A stretch of DNA of 64,000 bases from Hydractinia symbiolongicarpus (Eukaryota; Cnidaria; Hydrozoa; Anthoathecata; Hydractiniidae): NCBI RefSeq assembly GCF_029227915.1, contig NC_079889.1, positions 8,618,001 to 8,682,000 of the forward strand, read 5' to 3'. Under the pieces are notes generated by a model. That model was given only the letters and a program-made list of their open reading frames with translations, searched no databases and was not told the origin of the DNA. Every line of letters begins with the position of its first letter. Positions within the stretch are counted from its first letter, which is position 1. Both the position numbers and the translations under genes were made by a program. Shown in pieces: positions 11,395 to 24,402 of this stretch.

Positions 11395-14300
11395 AGCTAT
11401 TTTAGAGTAATCCCGTACCCAAACTTTACCCAATACATAATTGTTAATCTCTAAAATGTATTTCTATTAAGTACCCACCTTCATTAAAATTGCTGACGTG
11501 AGATACATTTCAAATGTTTTGCGTCAGCATTTCTTCGACAATATTTTTTTTTTTAGGTGGCAAAAAATTTCGTCATTAACCTTGTATTGATCTCCTTAAG
11601 ACGATGACAAATGGAAATGAAGTACAAGTCCTATTGACCTACCTTTCCCATGGTGTACTTCTTTAAGTTAATAGTTCTGTCCCAACTAGCTCTTTATGTT
11701 TTATGATAAACTGATTAGAAGGTAAGTTGTACACATGCTATTTACGAACTGGAGGTCAGGGCATCATTAAGTTGAATATCACAAAAGACGCCGGTGACAT
11801 GCTTTAAAAATGCTTGTCACAGGCACAGTTCAATGCAAAGCAAAACTGTACAGGAGACTCAATTGTTAGAGTTTTCGCAGAACATTTTTTCTTACAAAAC
11901 TGAAGGCAGGGCTGACTTATTTCCTGCTGTCGCGTGGGAGACAGAACACTTCTGCACTTCTTTTTAATACGATATACAATTTTTTCGATTATTATTACTA
12001 AACATTTGATTTCTTTTTCCCCTTTTAAAAAGATTTTTTAAACTTTATTGAACATGTTTTTTTCTTTGTTATTATTACATCACGAGAACATTCGTCCGAA
12101 AGCTGTATTAAGGTACAGGACACCTAACCTCTCCCATGTCATGGTTATATTTAACTTGCATGGTGGGCACTCTTCTCGCAGTATTCTCTGTGACGATGAA
12201 GGTTGGACTGACTTGTGGCATGGTTCCAAATGGTCTTCCGTCTTTCGTTCAAGTCTAAGTGTAATGCACCAGCCGAGCATAGGAGTGTCAGCATGAAGGA
12301 AAGGGACCGACTTTAATGTTCTCTATACCTTACGTTCTTCATAATAAGACCATTAATTTAAATTTCACAACAAAATTATGTCGACAATTTTAAAAACTAT
12401 GCGCTGATACTCTCCTGAATGTAATAATTGTACGCCAAAATCATAAGCTAGGCTAGCGATACTGATCGCATGCCTGTATTAGTGTAGGCATACGTACCAC
12501 CGCACATGGGTGCAAATATTAAAAATTATAAGTAGTTTTTCATTCACTTGAGTGAGTCAGCATTCCTCCATTATCATATTTACACAGAAATAATTTTTAT
12601 GGGATGAAACACTGTCTATGGAAATTAGTATTTTTCGATCCACTCTACCAACTTCTTTCCTTTTCTTAACCAGTTCATTCAAGTGAGAGGCAGCGGTTCG
12701 TCTTTTCCAAGTAGTATACTCTGAAATCTATAGAGTGTGCAAAATATATATAGAATTTAAATCGGCAATGAATTATTTCTCATGTATTTAGAAATCAAAC
12801 TAAGAAAATCAATTACCTTCTGCTCCATAAAATAAACAAATCTCCTTCATAACCACTTTAAAAGCACAACCAAACTTTTTGGTGTTTTGTACATTCACGT
12901 AGTTTCTGCAGCATTGATGTTCATTTCTTGCCTAAACACAAGAATACTCTTCTAATGGCAATTTGTTATAATATACGGGATATGAAACTACATTTTGTAT
13001 ATTCCCATATATATGCAAAATGACATAAGACAGAAGATAATGAGGTTGAAGTTTGTGTAGTCTGCACAGTCACATTTTCAGTCTTTAAAAACTTGGATTT
13101 ATGTTTAGCATGTGTTTTTTTTATTTTCTGTGAGAGTACCATAAATGGTACACCAGTGTACCCAAGACCATTGTTACTCCATAAAATTTCGTGCTTTTTC
13201 TCGTGGAAATTTAAGAATACACGAAAAATATGATATGCAGGATAAATAACATACGCTATTTTGAAACAGGATAAAAGTACCGGTATTTCCATAATATTTC
13301 GGCGAAGACCAAACAGTGTGTTCTAGCTCATGAATTAGAAGTATTCGAAGGGCGTCTTCAACTGAACCATACAAAGTATTTTCTGTTTACAATGGTATAT
13401 AAATTTAGAATTTCATCAGAATTTTAACATAATAATAATAAAAAAAATTAGAAAATTACGTTCACAATTTTTTCCACTGAGCTTTCCACTTGTAAACTTG
13501 CCGTCGTTCTTTGTTCATGTACTCACTTTTTATGAACAAGAAGAACTATATATAACTAATTTGTTTATCAAAAACAAAAAAGCTCGTACTTTTTTGTTTT
13601 ATCAAAAAACTGAAATTATTGTAATTATTATTTCTTACTTGTTGGACATTTTTATTATCCTGACATCCTTTTTCTTAATGGTAGTTATGCACAAAGCGAG
13701 GTGATCTTTTTTTCCAGCTTTAAGTTCATTATGCAATATTTTTACGACGTAACTCAAAGCTGTGTTTAAATAGATATGATGTATTATTTTGTTTCCTCAT
13801 TTTGAGTTATGGAATCTATTGCCAACCAATTAGGGTTTGTGCTCTACCTGACAACTCCCCTATAGCACCATCCAACAACCCACATATTGTGCCATTTCCC
13901 CAATTTCTCTAACGTAGCTTGGAATTACGAGAGGCTATTGTAACATTCAATTTTCTGTTTCAAATTGATGTTGAAGGAATTGAATTCTGGTATCACACAC
14001 GTAAAACCTGTATTGGTTCTGAAGATTTTGAAATTAGAAGGACTTCTGTCACTAATTTGTCTAAAGGCGTACGTAACACTTGGTTTTCAGATCTGCAGAA
14101 ATCTGTCCGACCCTTTTATTATTTTTTTTGGCATAGTTTTATGGTTAATAGTATGTATATACTATAATTGTGTTGGTAGTGAGTTTTGATAAAAGAAGTT
14201 AGTGTGTAAGATATAGCAGGGAATAAAAGTGATACATACGGCAGAAAATGGTGGTTTTTGCATTAATAAATGTGTGTTACCACGTGATAATGCAAATACC

Positions 14301-15350
14301 AACAGGAAATCAGTTACAAATACTTATTTAATTTTGGCAAATGCATCTAATTCAGTAAGACAAAATATGTATGACCAATATAAATATTCAGGGAAACTAA
14401 ATGATCATGGTCAAAAAATAAGGACTGTACACTACACTAAATATTCAACATCTAGTTAAGACTGATATTGCTTGTTAATTTTGGTACTGTTACAACATTA
14501 AACCTAACAGTTGTTTTCGAAATTGCACAATTAAATGTAAAATGATGTACAGTGGTTAGCTATAATTGTCCCTATTTCAATTACAGAAACTGTATACATT
14601 TGAAATAATTTTAAGCAAGCTTTCTGTATACCTGTTACGTACGGTTATGAAATGCTTCTTCAGACTATGAAATGAACGGAGCAATCATGCATCAGGACCA
14701 AATTTGTTGTGTGTATCTACTGTTACTTTTGGTATGCAAATTAATATTTTGAAAAGATTTTTATGTTCGTACTACACTTTTTTAAGTTTTTATGCTAAAC
14801 AGTAGGTGGTGAAATATAATTGTGAGGAGCATATTTGTCCATTACTTTAAATTTTATGTCCAAAAACTTGTTTACAAAGGTATTTTTCTTGTTTTTTTGG
14901 TTAACTGCCTTTGGAGGTGAGGTTAATATTACCTTGCTAGTTGACAATATTGAACAGCTCAAAATTTTGGTGATTAAAAAGAGTGGTACGTACATTTAAG
15001 AAAATCTAAACAGTTCATAAACTAAGCAGGGCGCCATTTTTTTTCTGAGCGAAACTGTTCCTGGCAACTTTGGGCTATAATGCACTGATGATTGTTCCTA
15101 TGGGGTAAAAGCAATTACAAATTAAGAACATATTTTTTTGACAGATTGGTGACTGAAGCCCAGAAGCTTCACTAGCTATATGCAAAATAATGACATCTCC
15201 CTGATGCTGAAAACCAACTGCTGTGATCATCAATGATAATTGTATATAATGATTAAATATTACCATCCATTTCAATACCAGCGTAACTAGCTAAAACATT
15301 ATCATATACCTTTGTAAAGCCATTAAAAACAACACCTCACCTAGACCCTA
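11395..15350. other. Intergenic, no gene recognised
   Basis: The gap between the two divergently oriented spliceosomal genes. Short reading frames occur (for example 13174-13374 minus, containing LLIHELEHT; 13919-14167 plus), but none has neighbouring exons or a recognisable domain. Promoters and noncoding first exons of the flanking genes may lie here or just outside. I could not place them. Confidence 0.4.
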
Positions 15351-15354
15351 AATT

Positions 15355-15465
15355 CTTCATGTCAAAAATCCTGAATTCTCAAAAAGATTCCTAGACAACT
15401 TTTCAAGCTCTTTCATATGAAATAAACTTGTTTTCAAGTGGTAGGTAAGCTTCAAGAGATTTCTG
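15355..15465. repeat. Solo arm of the 5715-6173 MITE family
   Basis: The stretch AAAAAGATTCCTAGACAAC, then CTCTTTCATATGAAATAAAC and GGTAGGTAAGC, matches the right arm at 6090-6170 base for base over most of its length. It shows that the element in the SNRPB2 intron belongs to a dispersed family. Confidence 0.6.
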
Positions 15466-15766
15466 TGGCTCATATGTGAGTTGCATAAAAAAACCACCTT
15501 CTTTGTGGGATTATTAAAGTATTCCTTATGGCTATTGAGGCTAACCATAATACAATGCACAAGAGGTTACTGTTATTGCATTTACTTAACAAGGCTCCAG
15601 CGCATGAACTGTAAATGATTCCAAACTATTGTCAAGGATATAGATTCTATGGAAGACTTGTTCTTTATGTGGAAAGCAATTTTGTATGCACAAAAATATA
15701 ATGCCACAATTCATTTTTTTTCTGGTAACTTCTAATGACTTCTAAATTAGTATACAGGCAACAAAT

Positions 15767-18700
15767 ATGAACAGCAGTAGTGGAAGAAAACGTTCACACC
15801 GTCTGGCATATGGTGAAGTTCCAACTGAGAAACAATCAACTCTCTCTGAGGAACATGTGAAGAAACTTCTGGAAAAACAAACATGCAAAAACACCTGCGT
15901 TGAAAAGTAAGATTGAATTTTTTCTTTAAAGCTTATGGTGGCTGCTAATACAATAATGAGATGATTATGTATAGCATATAGTGGCTCCATTGACAGGAAA
16001 CGTCTTCCTAGTAAAAATTCCAAACTGTAACCCTGTTCAGTCTGCGGAAGGGGTGTAGCAGATCCCCCACTTTTTTTTTATAATTTTTTTTTGCTATGCT
16101 GCATGGTTATGAACTTACCACGTTTTTATACTTATATATTAGGCACATGCGTGTCATTTTTTTTAGGTCTCATACCTCTCAGAGCCCTAGATATTGGCTA
16201 TTACTCAAAACTACCTGTACAAATTTCTAGAAAATTCTTATAATCCAGGAAATAGAATAACTTTCGTTACGATTATCTTTGAAACTTGAAACACAACTTT
16301 ATTTTCTCAAGGGGAATCATTCTTTGTATTTTGGATGTGATTAATCCCATTTCCCTTTTTTTTATTTTACCAGAAAAATCAGCCAATTTTTCATGTTTTT
16401 TCATTTTAAATAACAGAAAATATGTTGAATAACTTTATTTCGCTCTCAAAAACTTTAAACGGAAAGTAAAAACTCTCTAGAGCTAAAGTAATTGAATTTT
16501 TAACAGATAGTGGTATTTTGGACATATTTTAAGCTTCCTATGACGTCACAGAGAAAGGGCTAACATAACAAAAAATTTATTGCTGCCTTTTTGTTCCTTA
16601 TGTAGGAACCAGTATTTTGTTCCTTATGTAGGGACCAGTATTTTGTTCCGTATGTATGGACCAGAATTTCGTTCCCTATGGAGGGACAAGAATCCGCCTG
16701 TCACAATATGTTTGAAAAACCACAGACTGACTAGGGTTAAGGATGATTGTCCAAATTTCTAGTACATGATGTGTAATCAACAAATGAAAGGAAATTTAAG
16801 TAAAAATTACAGTCAAATTGTTGAATATATTTTTAGAGAGTTGAAGCGTCCAAAGAATTTTGTAGATGGTGTTGTTGTAACAGATGGAACCTCTAAGAAG
16901 GCTGGTATGAAAACTTTGAATGAATTTAAGACGTTAACTGCGTATGAAGAGAAGGAAACATCTTTAAGAGGTCATGGTTTAACAGAGGAAGAAGTTGCTT
17001 TAATGTTGAAAACAGATAAGGTATACGTTTATTTTAAAAGAAACATCATTTTATTTTCGGTTTTGCGACTTTCAGAAAATTGAAATTATGAGCCTTAAAT
17101 AATTCTTAAAAGTGATTCATAATAATTATCAAAATATTGAGAAATGATTGAATTAAAAAAAAACAACTAAATTTAGGTGAATAACCATGTGAAAAGCCAA
17201 ATATCTGATAAACATCGGTAATAATGTGTTTTTAAACTATTAAAAAATATATTACATGATTAAATAACTTTGCCACGAATTTCTTGGAGAGAATGTTTGT
17301 AAAAGTAAATATTATTTGAATGTTGTGTCTGATAAAGAAATGTTATTCTTAAAATTGGGAAATTGGACCTCAATGATTCTAACCATAAATTTCCGATTAA
17401 GCTACCACTATCATATTAGCGCGTATTCGAATATTTTAAAAGTTAGAAAAACAAAAATGGCTTTTTTGTTTTTAAAATCATATCCACTTTTTTATGATTA
17501 TGTTGCTAAATAAAATGAATAAGTTGTTTATAAAAATATGTTGTCTATTTTTCGTTTATTTTCACTATTGTTTCATTGATGGAGTTGAAATTTAGCCGTA
17601 TTTTCACTGGGCATTTACTTATACCTGTTACATATTATATCTTCTATATTATATTTTATAATCAACATGGTTTCCTTAAAAGTAAACGTTAACATTTATC
17701 AAAAATGAGATTTATTTGCAGTTCCCTCTTGATTTACCACTTCCCTGAAGTAAGCACCCTTCCTAAAAGTCAAATTTTAAATGAGCAGCTGGGCATTAAA
17801 TTGATTTTTACAGTATTAAATAAAAATCTCACAAAAAATGTCTAGTGTAATGTTGGCTTTACAATGTTGGTTTTTTGTTGGTCTGTTTGTGTGCTTAAAA
17901 ATTTAAATCTGTAAAATTTGTTCGGAGCAAGATTTTAGATTTTAATTTCTTTAATTTTATTTGAATGAGGATATTTCAGATTTTCGAGGGCGAGTGATTA
18001 AGAACTTGTTGTTTTTAAGATAATGTGTTGATTCCATAGTTCTTGAAAGTGAACAAGACTGCAAATGTAACTTTTTCCACCTCTGCAAACATATTCTGCT
18101 GATGTGATGAACCTTAAATTTAACAGCACTTAAAATAAATAAAGGCAATAATGTGTGTTTTAAACTATTTACTGAATCTCTACAAAACGAAAAGTGGAAA
18201 AAGTGATTCTGATTTGAAAATGTGTCTTGTTTAAAAATTTTAATGTTAAAATATATATGTAATGGTAGTTCAGTGATTAGGGAGCTTGTTTCTTTAGCAA
18301 ATATGATAACTCTATGCAATTTTACCTTTTTTACAGCAGGAGAAATCAAACGATGAATCATATCGATTCCGGATGAAAATTATTGAAAAGAAAATTTCTC
18401 AGCATAAAGAACAACTGCAGCAAGAAGATAAATACAAAAGCTGCGTGTCTGTCAATAGAAGAGAACTCGAAACTGAGCTAGCAACACATCATGGGGTGGA
18501 AAAACTATCATTTTCACATTTGATACAACACGAGGCGAAAGGTAACGCTGATTTTTTTTTTTTTTTTTTGCGAATTGCTCACTATATATATGCATTACAG
18601 AAACATATTTTTTTTTTTGAGGAACATATTTTTGCGGATTTGGCTCTAATCTACAAAATGTCTACCACAAAATTTTCTTATATATCTCTGCGAGTACTTC

Positions 18701-21700
18701 TGTAGCTATTTTTTTTCATACTTTAATTTCAGTACGATCTAAAAGCTAATGAGTTCTTTGTTGTTTAATTGAAAATCTCTGCGTTGTAAAAAGCTACCAC
18801 AATACTGATTTTGCATCTTACCATCCAGATTTTGCATCTTACCATTTCGCAAAATTCTGCAAATTTTGCGAAAATAAAATCCTTTACAAATTTTCCTCCC
18901 AAAGTGACTGTGTTTTAGGCCCTCGTTCGAAAATAAGCCCTGCTCTCTAAAGCGTTAATTCCCTACATGCATTTATTCCCGCAAAAAAAATTGTAAAAAA
19001 TGTAACAGATGGTAACGCTTTATATTCTTTCTAACAAATTTGTTTTGCCTGCATGTGTACATTTAGTTGGAAATCAGGGTAATGCTTTATCAATATTCTT
19101 TATTGGCAAGAAAGTTATCATTATTTTTTAAAGATTGAGTTTCTCTTCGACGAACTTTACTTTTACATAGCGAGACATCCGTAAATTACGCATGCACCAT
19201 ATTGCTCATTTTCCGACCCCCCTGTTAGCACCTGTATGCTTTGGCCCTGACCCTCCCTGCTTGCTTCGGTACGCATATATTCACCCCCTTTCTTTGCGTT
19301 ACAAAAATTGATTTAAAAAGAACCAGCAATCTTATGATTGTATGTCGACTGCGCAACCACTACACTACCACAGCAGTTATGAAATAGTTTTTTAAATTGT
19401 TGTTGAATTATTACTATACTAGCTGTTTCCCGTGGAAGAATCCACTGTATTCCATTTAATTTATGTAGCAGATATATGTCCATCAAAAAACAAACAATAC
19501 AGCAGTGCGCATCTTACATCTGCATTATTATATAAATGACCAAAAAAATTAAAGGTTTTCAACAACTGCAGTATTTATGTGACATTTAAAATCTAAATCT
19601 ACTAAAATTACTTGCTCTGACCATCTGACAAATGCGAAAATTATTCGGAAAGAAGTTTCCAAAAGCATTTCAACATACATCTCACCCATAAAATTTAAAT
19701 CACTTAAAACGCCACATATATACAAAAAAGCTGATCAATGTCAAACACAAATCTCTCTCATTGTATATGTTAAAATCAGTTAGTTTATTGCAAACCCTGC
19801 CAAAGGTTGACACGCAATGTGAAAAATAAACAATAAATTGTGCCTCTGACAGAATTTTTTATCTAAGGTGTAAAAAAAGGGATTTGCAAGGACAAATTAT
19901 AATGCAATAAAACATTATTTGATATATTGCATACAGTCCCTCCTCACCAAACTTTAGACAAAATGCCAACAAAATAACGGTGTTTAAACCTAAATTTAAT
20001 AAAGTCCTTTTAGCAATTTGCATGCTGTTTTACCATCAATAAAGTAAACAAAATTTCAAATCTCACATAGTATTCTGTCACAAATTTTCATAAAATATAT
20101 ATATAAGTCATAATGAGTCATGTTAAACAACAGCAATCAATCTGTATATAAGTTCATTTTATGTTAATTTTTGCACCAATTTTGCAACACACGGTCTCCC
20201 ACAAAAGTTTAATCAAAATGTAAAAAATGAGAGGTAACAACAAAATCAAAGTTTGCAAAATTTAACTATTTCAGTACATATATCTACTGCATATGCCCTC
20301 TAAAACAATATTTTAATCCAAAATGCCAAAGAAAAACAGTTTGCAACAAAAATCAGTTATTTCGATAATATTAATACACTCTTTCCTCACAAAAGCTTCA
20401 CAAACTGTAAAAAAAAGAATGGTTGTAGGGAGTGCTTCTGATTCAACAAAAAAAGTTTTTTTGACATATTGCATCTAGCCCTTACCCATTAAATCTTACA
20501 CAAAATTTCCAAAACTATATACGATTTAGAACACATCAAATTTAAATCGAGAAGGATCAGTCATTTCGATATATTGCACGGAGTCCTCCCCAGTAAGAAT
20601 TTATACAAAATATAGAAAAACAAAGCTTGCAAATAGAATTCTTCTTCTGTGTATATATATATGGTCCTTCCTCGCAAAATTAACATAAAATGTCAAAAAG
20701 GTTCAGATATAACATCTAACACAACAAAAATCAGTTCTATCAGTATATGTCATGCCATTGTCTTCCACCAAATGTTCCCCTTAAAGTTTCACAGACACAG
20801 CCTGTAAATTAAAAACAACTAAGATCAGGTATTTTGGTCTATTTCATACCATTCTGTTCCAAATAACTTATAAAATGTAAAAATTGAGTGGTAAAACAGA
20901 AATGTCAAAAAGAAGAAAAAAATAGCTAACAAAGAGTATAAAATTGAAATCAACAGAGTAGCTCTTTTGGTGTATTAAATATAAGCCATACGCACAAAAG
21001 TTTACACTAATTGTAAGAAAATGGTTGTGTTTAGTAATTCTAAATTAAGAAAAGTCAGTTCTTTTAGCATGCTGATTAAGGTTTTTGCCCACAATTTGAA
21101 ACAAATTAAATTTACATTTTAAAAATAAGTAATTTCTGAACTTTATTTTCAGAATATTTGGAGGAAAAGAACTTCGCAAACCAAAAAAAACCCAGGAAAA
21201 TGTTTAAAATTTTCAGGGTTAATAACGTTTGATGTGTTTTGTGGGAATATATATACTGGGAATCTTTAGTTTAAAGCTAGCATTAGCTAGCTACAGCAGC
21301 TAATAGCTAGTCACTTAAATATAAACTGGAGACTTAGCTAGGTATAAAGAACATGGCTACATATATATATATATATATATTCCTAGCTAGCTAGCTAGTT
21401 GTTGGTTGTGGTTGGCTTTTTATGATGCTAGCTATAAAACATGTCTGGCAACAATAATATAATCAAAACTGAAAATAAAACAGGAAAAAACCTTACAGAA
21501 CCTTGCTATGATTAATTTATAAAACCATGCTCTTCTTCAAATGTTTTTTTAAAGATTTATTTTGAATGAAAGAGTAGAGAATACTCAAAAAGAACAGCCA
21601 TCTTTTTCGTAAACACAATTTCCGTTTTATGCTAGAAACTTCATTTAACAGTCCGTATGCTTTGTGAATATCTAATACCGTTTCATATGTAGCGATACCT

Positions 21701-24402
21701 ATATATATATGCTAACATAGAGTTTTTTGGCATAAGGGTATATATATTTATATCGTTATTAGCAGCGGGTTATATATTTACACCTTATGTGCGATTTCTA
21801 TGCAGTACATCCCTATTTTTTTTAGTTAAATTTTAGCGTACGGCCACGTCATAAGAAAGTGACCCGTGATTTCCGTGTCGTGGACTCACAGTTTTACTCA
21901 CGCAAGGGAATGCCCGTGAAAAATCCACGGGTTCACCGTTCTTTATATTTACCAGTCGCAACAAAGTGGATATAAATATATCGCATTTGATATTCGTGTT
22001 TCCGTAACATCATTTTCTAACTCAGCGAGGGGTCCGCGCAGAGACAGACAGACGGAATACGGCTTTAATATATAAGATGTATATATATCGATTTAGAATA
22101 TCCTACGAATGATCCAGTAATTGCAACTTTAAGGGAATATAACGAAGCTTTTAAGACAAATGAGGATAAAGATCAGGAAGAAGAAGAAGAAGAAATCGAA
22201 GATGGGGACCTGTTCATTGGGCCTTTGTTGTCGTCGATCAATGAACGTGTCGAATGTATTCCAGAAGAACTGATTTTTCGAAATCGAATAAGTCTAACGG
22301 ATATTCTCAAGATGGAAAAGTTTAAAAATTATAAAGCGGGAATACCAAGTAAGGTTGGTCATTTTTATCATTGTCACAGCCCTCTAAATTTACGTTTATT
22401 CCCGACAAAACTTTTCAAAATATTTCACTGCAAGATAATATCAAGACTAATCCAATTTTTATTACTAACTAAATAAAAATTATGCTAACTTTAGCATGTT
22501 TTTTGACTGATAAGACCTGTTTTATAATGTGTGCCAAGCCAAGCTGCGACTTCCTTTTGCTGCACTGCATGTCTTAGTTTTATAACAAAAATAATTTTAT
22601 TTAATACCCTTTTGTGTTTATTAAAGCCGAAAAGGATCTCAAAAAATGTTCACGATTCGGCTTCGTCGGGAATACCTTATAAAATGTATATATTTATATA
22701 CATTTTTTGCGATTGTGGCCCCTTACCGTAAAATTTAGTTTCGCCCGAAGTGGACAAAAAACTAAAAATTCAGATTCCTAGAGGCAATAAGAAAGACGAC
22801 GGCCGTGAAACATTTTTACTGTAATTGACACCTAATGAAAATCTAAAGCACTAAAAAAACCCATCCCACAAGTGTTTCCCCTAAATTGATTGCAAAAATT
22901 AAAAAAACTTTCATTAACTATCGCCATAACAAAAGGAATTCAAATTTTATCCACTGCGATAATTTATTCTGCAAAATCGTATTTTTATTTAATGCAAAGA
23001 TTTTTTCTGAGAGAAGTTTGTGAGATTAAACAGAACTGACTTCTATGACCACAGTTTAACGAAGCAAGGCCATTCGCAAATTGATTTCTGCAAGGATTGA
23101 TTCCCTTAAAACATTTTCCTATCTAATATTTTTACAGTTTGAAATTTTGTAATACTGTTTCTCTTTTTTCTTTAGGTACTATACATAAAAAATTTAGCAA
23201 GAGAAGTTAAAGAAGGAGATCTTGCTCGGTTGTTTTCACGTTATTATGTGAAAGATAAATCCGACGTTGAATATAAAATTATGTCTGGAAGAATGCATGG
23301 ACAAGCTTTTGTAACCTTCCACGGTAAGAAAAATAAGATTGAAGTTATTTACTTTAATCAGAGAAACTTTTGCGAATTTTGCAATTTTTTTTTTGGAAAT
23401 TTTGTTTGTCGAACCTTCAAAAAAATGACCATTCGTGAAAGTTTATTCACCAGTACAAACTTTCCAAACCGTCGATTCGCGAAAAATCTTAATAAAAATA
23501 ATTGATATCATCACTCGCCTATCTGCGAAGGCGTCTTTGGTTCATATCTCCCGTTTCTGTGGAATAAAAAGTTTACCAGCGTATTAAAAAAATTAAAATG
23601 GCGAACGAAGTTAATATGAAAAAAAAATATTTAAAATGTTTTTTGTAATAAAAGTCTTCTGGTATATTCGATTTTTTTGTTAATACAGACACAATATAAA
23701 TATTACCCGAGGTCGAGACGCTAACCGAAGTGTCACGTTGTACTTTTTCTAATATATTCAGATATACTTCGGAGGAGTAACGCCACAAGGGTTTTCTTCT
23801 TAAAGATATAGGCCACTTTATAGTTAAGAACATGGAAAGGAAGTTATTTCATTGCTAATTCATGAACGTATAGGGTAAAACAAAGAAAAATACATCCTCA
23901 TTTGTCATCATTTGTTCAAAAAAATTTTCTCTGCGACAAATTTTAATCACGAATCACGAGCGTTTATTTTGCAAAAACATTCAAATTTCAAATATTGCGT
24001 ATACCTTTCTCGCGAAATATTTTCGAATTGTGGATTCGCTAAAGGTTATACAGAACATGCATATAATAAACTACCTAACAAAACCCAGACAATTTGTTTG
24101 TCAATATCTTAAGCTTTTTTCGTTTTCGTTCGTTCGTTCGTTCGTTCGTTCGTTCGTTCGTTCGTTCGTTCGTTCGTTCGTTCGTTCGTTCGTTCGTTCG
24201 TTCGTTCGTTCGTTCGTTCGTTCGTTCGTTCGTTTGTTCGTTCGTTCGTTCGTTCGTTTATTAGGGAACTTGCGCTTTGGTTATTCTCTTATTTCTTATT
24301 CTTTTAGACGAAGACACAGCCGTACAGGCTTTACTATTATGTAATGGTTACAAACTTTACGACAAACCTATCATCATTTCATATGGTAAAGCAAAGTCAT
24401 GA
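15767..24402 (+). CDS. RBM41: RBM41 homologue, minor-spliceosome (U12) RRM protein
   Basis: Coding exons are 15767-15906, 16837-17020, 18337-18541, 22097-22353, 23176-23323 and 24308-24402. The phases join throughout: 1,029 bases, 342 aa (human RBM41 is about 430). The N-terminal half has the family-specific stretch GMKTLNEFKTL...TSLRGHGLTEEEV (about residues 70-98), then a helical charged region with NRRELETEL. An acidic EEEEEE run and IPEELIFRNR precede the C-terminal RRM (about 263-342), with RNP2 LYIKNL, RNP1 HGQAFVTF and CNGYKLYDKPIIISYGK. RBM41 is related to U11/U12-65K (RNPC3), and its C-terminal RRM binds the U12 snRNA 3' stem-loop. The mid-region blocks fit RBM41 rather than RNPC3, and there is no N-terminal RRM. 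Exon 4 could use GTAAGG at 22349, but only AAG|GTTGGT keeps frame with exon 5. The acceptor just before the ATG (TATACAG|GCAACAAATATG) suggests a noncoding upstream exon. Confidence 0.92.
16592..16692. repeat. 26-bp tandem repeat, about 4 copies
   Basis: GTTCCTTATGTAGGAACCAG-type units start at 16593, 16619, 16645 and 16671, a period of 26. Each unit contains the short palindrome GTTCC-TATGTA-GGAAC. The array lies in RBM41 intron 1, about 145 bp before exon 2. Confidence 0.75.
18245..18336 (+). other. tRNA-like box A segment before exon 3
   Basis: TAATGGTAGTTCAGTGATTAGGGAG resembles the first third of a tRNA-derived SINE. No clear box B follows before the RBM41 exon 3 acceptor at 18336. Probably a decayed SINE. 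Confidence 0.25.
19300..19390 (-). mobile_element. Truncated tRNA-like SINE head
   Basis: On the minus strand, GCTGTGGTAGTGTAGTGGTT followed by GCGCAGTCGAC, and then GCTGGTTC, looks like a tRNA-derived SINE cut inside box B. It lies in RBM41 intron 3. Confidence 0.35.
19500..21130. repeat. Diverged ~95-100-bp satellite in RBM41 intron 3
   Basis: A recurring segment of the form TCAGTTATTTCGATATATTGC, then a CCTCCTCACCAAAAGTTTA-like stretch, then ACAAAATGTAAAAA, reappears at about 19918, 20007, 20268, 20361, 20461, 20563, 20655, 20738, 20832, 20960 and 21062. Spacing is mostly 83-102 bases. Units are heavily diverged, so the array is old. No open frame runs through it. Confidence 0.6.
21890..22078 (-). 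mobile_element. Copy of the CCGTGGA/ACTAGT dispersed repeat
   Basis: Read on the minus strand it gives TTAAAGCCGTATTCCGTCTG, then GGAAACACGAATATCAAATG, then CCGTGGATTTTTCACGGGC. These blocks recur in the same order at 39430-39630. The copy ends about 18 bases before the exon 4 start of RBM41, so it supplies or adjoins the 3' splice region. Confidence 0.65.
24126..24258. repeat. (TTCG)n microsatellite, about 33 copies
   Basis: A nearly perfect TTCG tetranucleotide array with one variant unit (TTTG) near 24233. It ends about 50 bases before the acceptor of the last RBM41 exon. The translated frame reads as repeating FVRS, which is an artefact of the array. Confidence 0.95.

Noticed and set aside
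12048-12296. Overlapping 82- and 66-codon frames on opposite strands
   Set aside because: No domain, no exon neighbours. Possibly an old repeat, but no ends could be found.
24030-24344. Frame encoding many FVRS repeats
   Set aside because: It is the translation of the (TTCG)n microsatellite in an RBM41 intron.
15767-24402. Identification as RNPC3 (U11/U12-65K)
   Set aside because: The C-terminal RRM fits both, but there is no N-terminal RRM and the middle blocks match RBM41.
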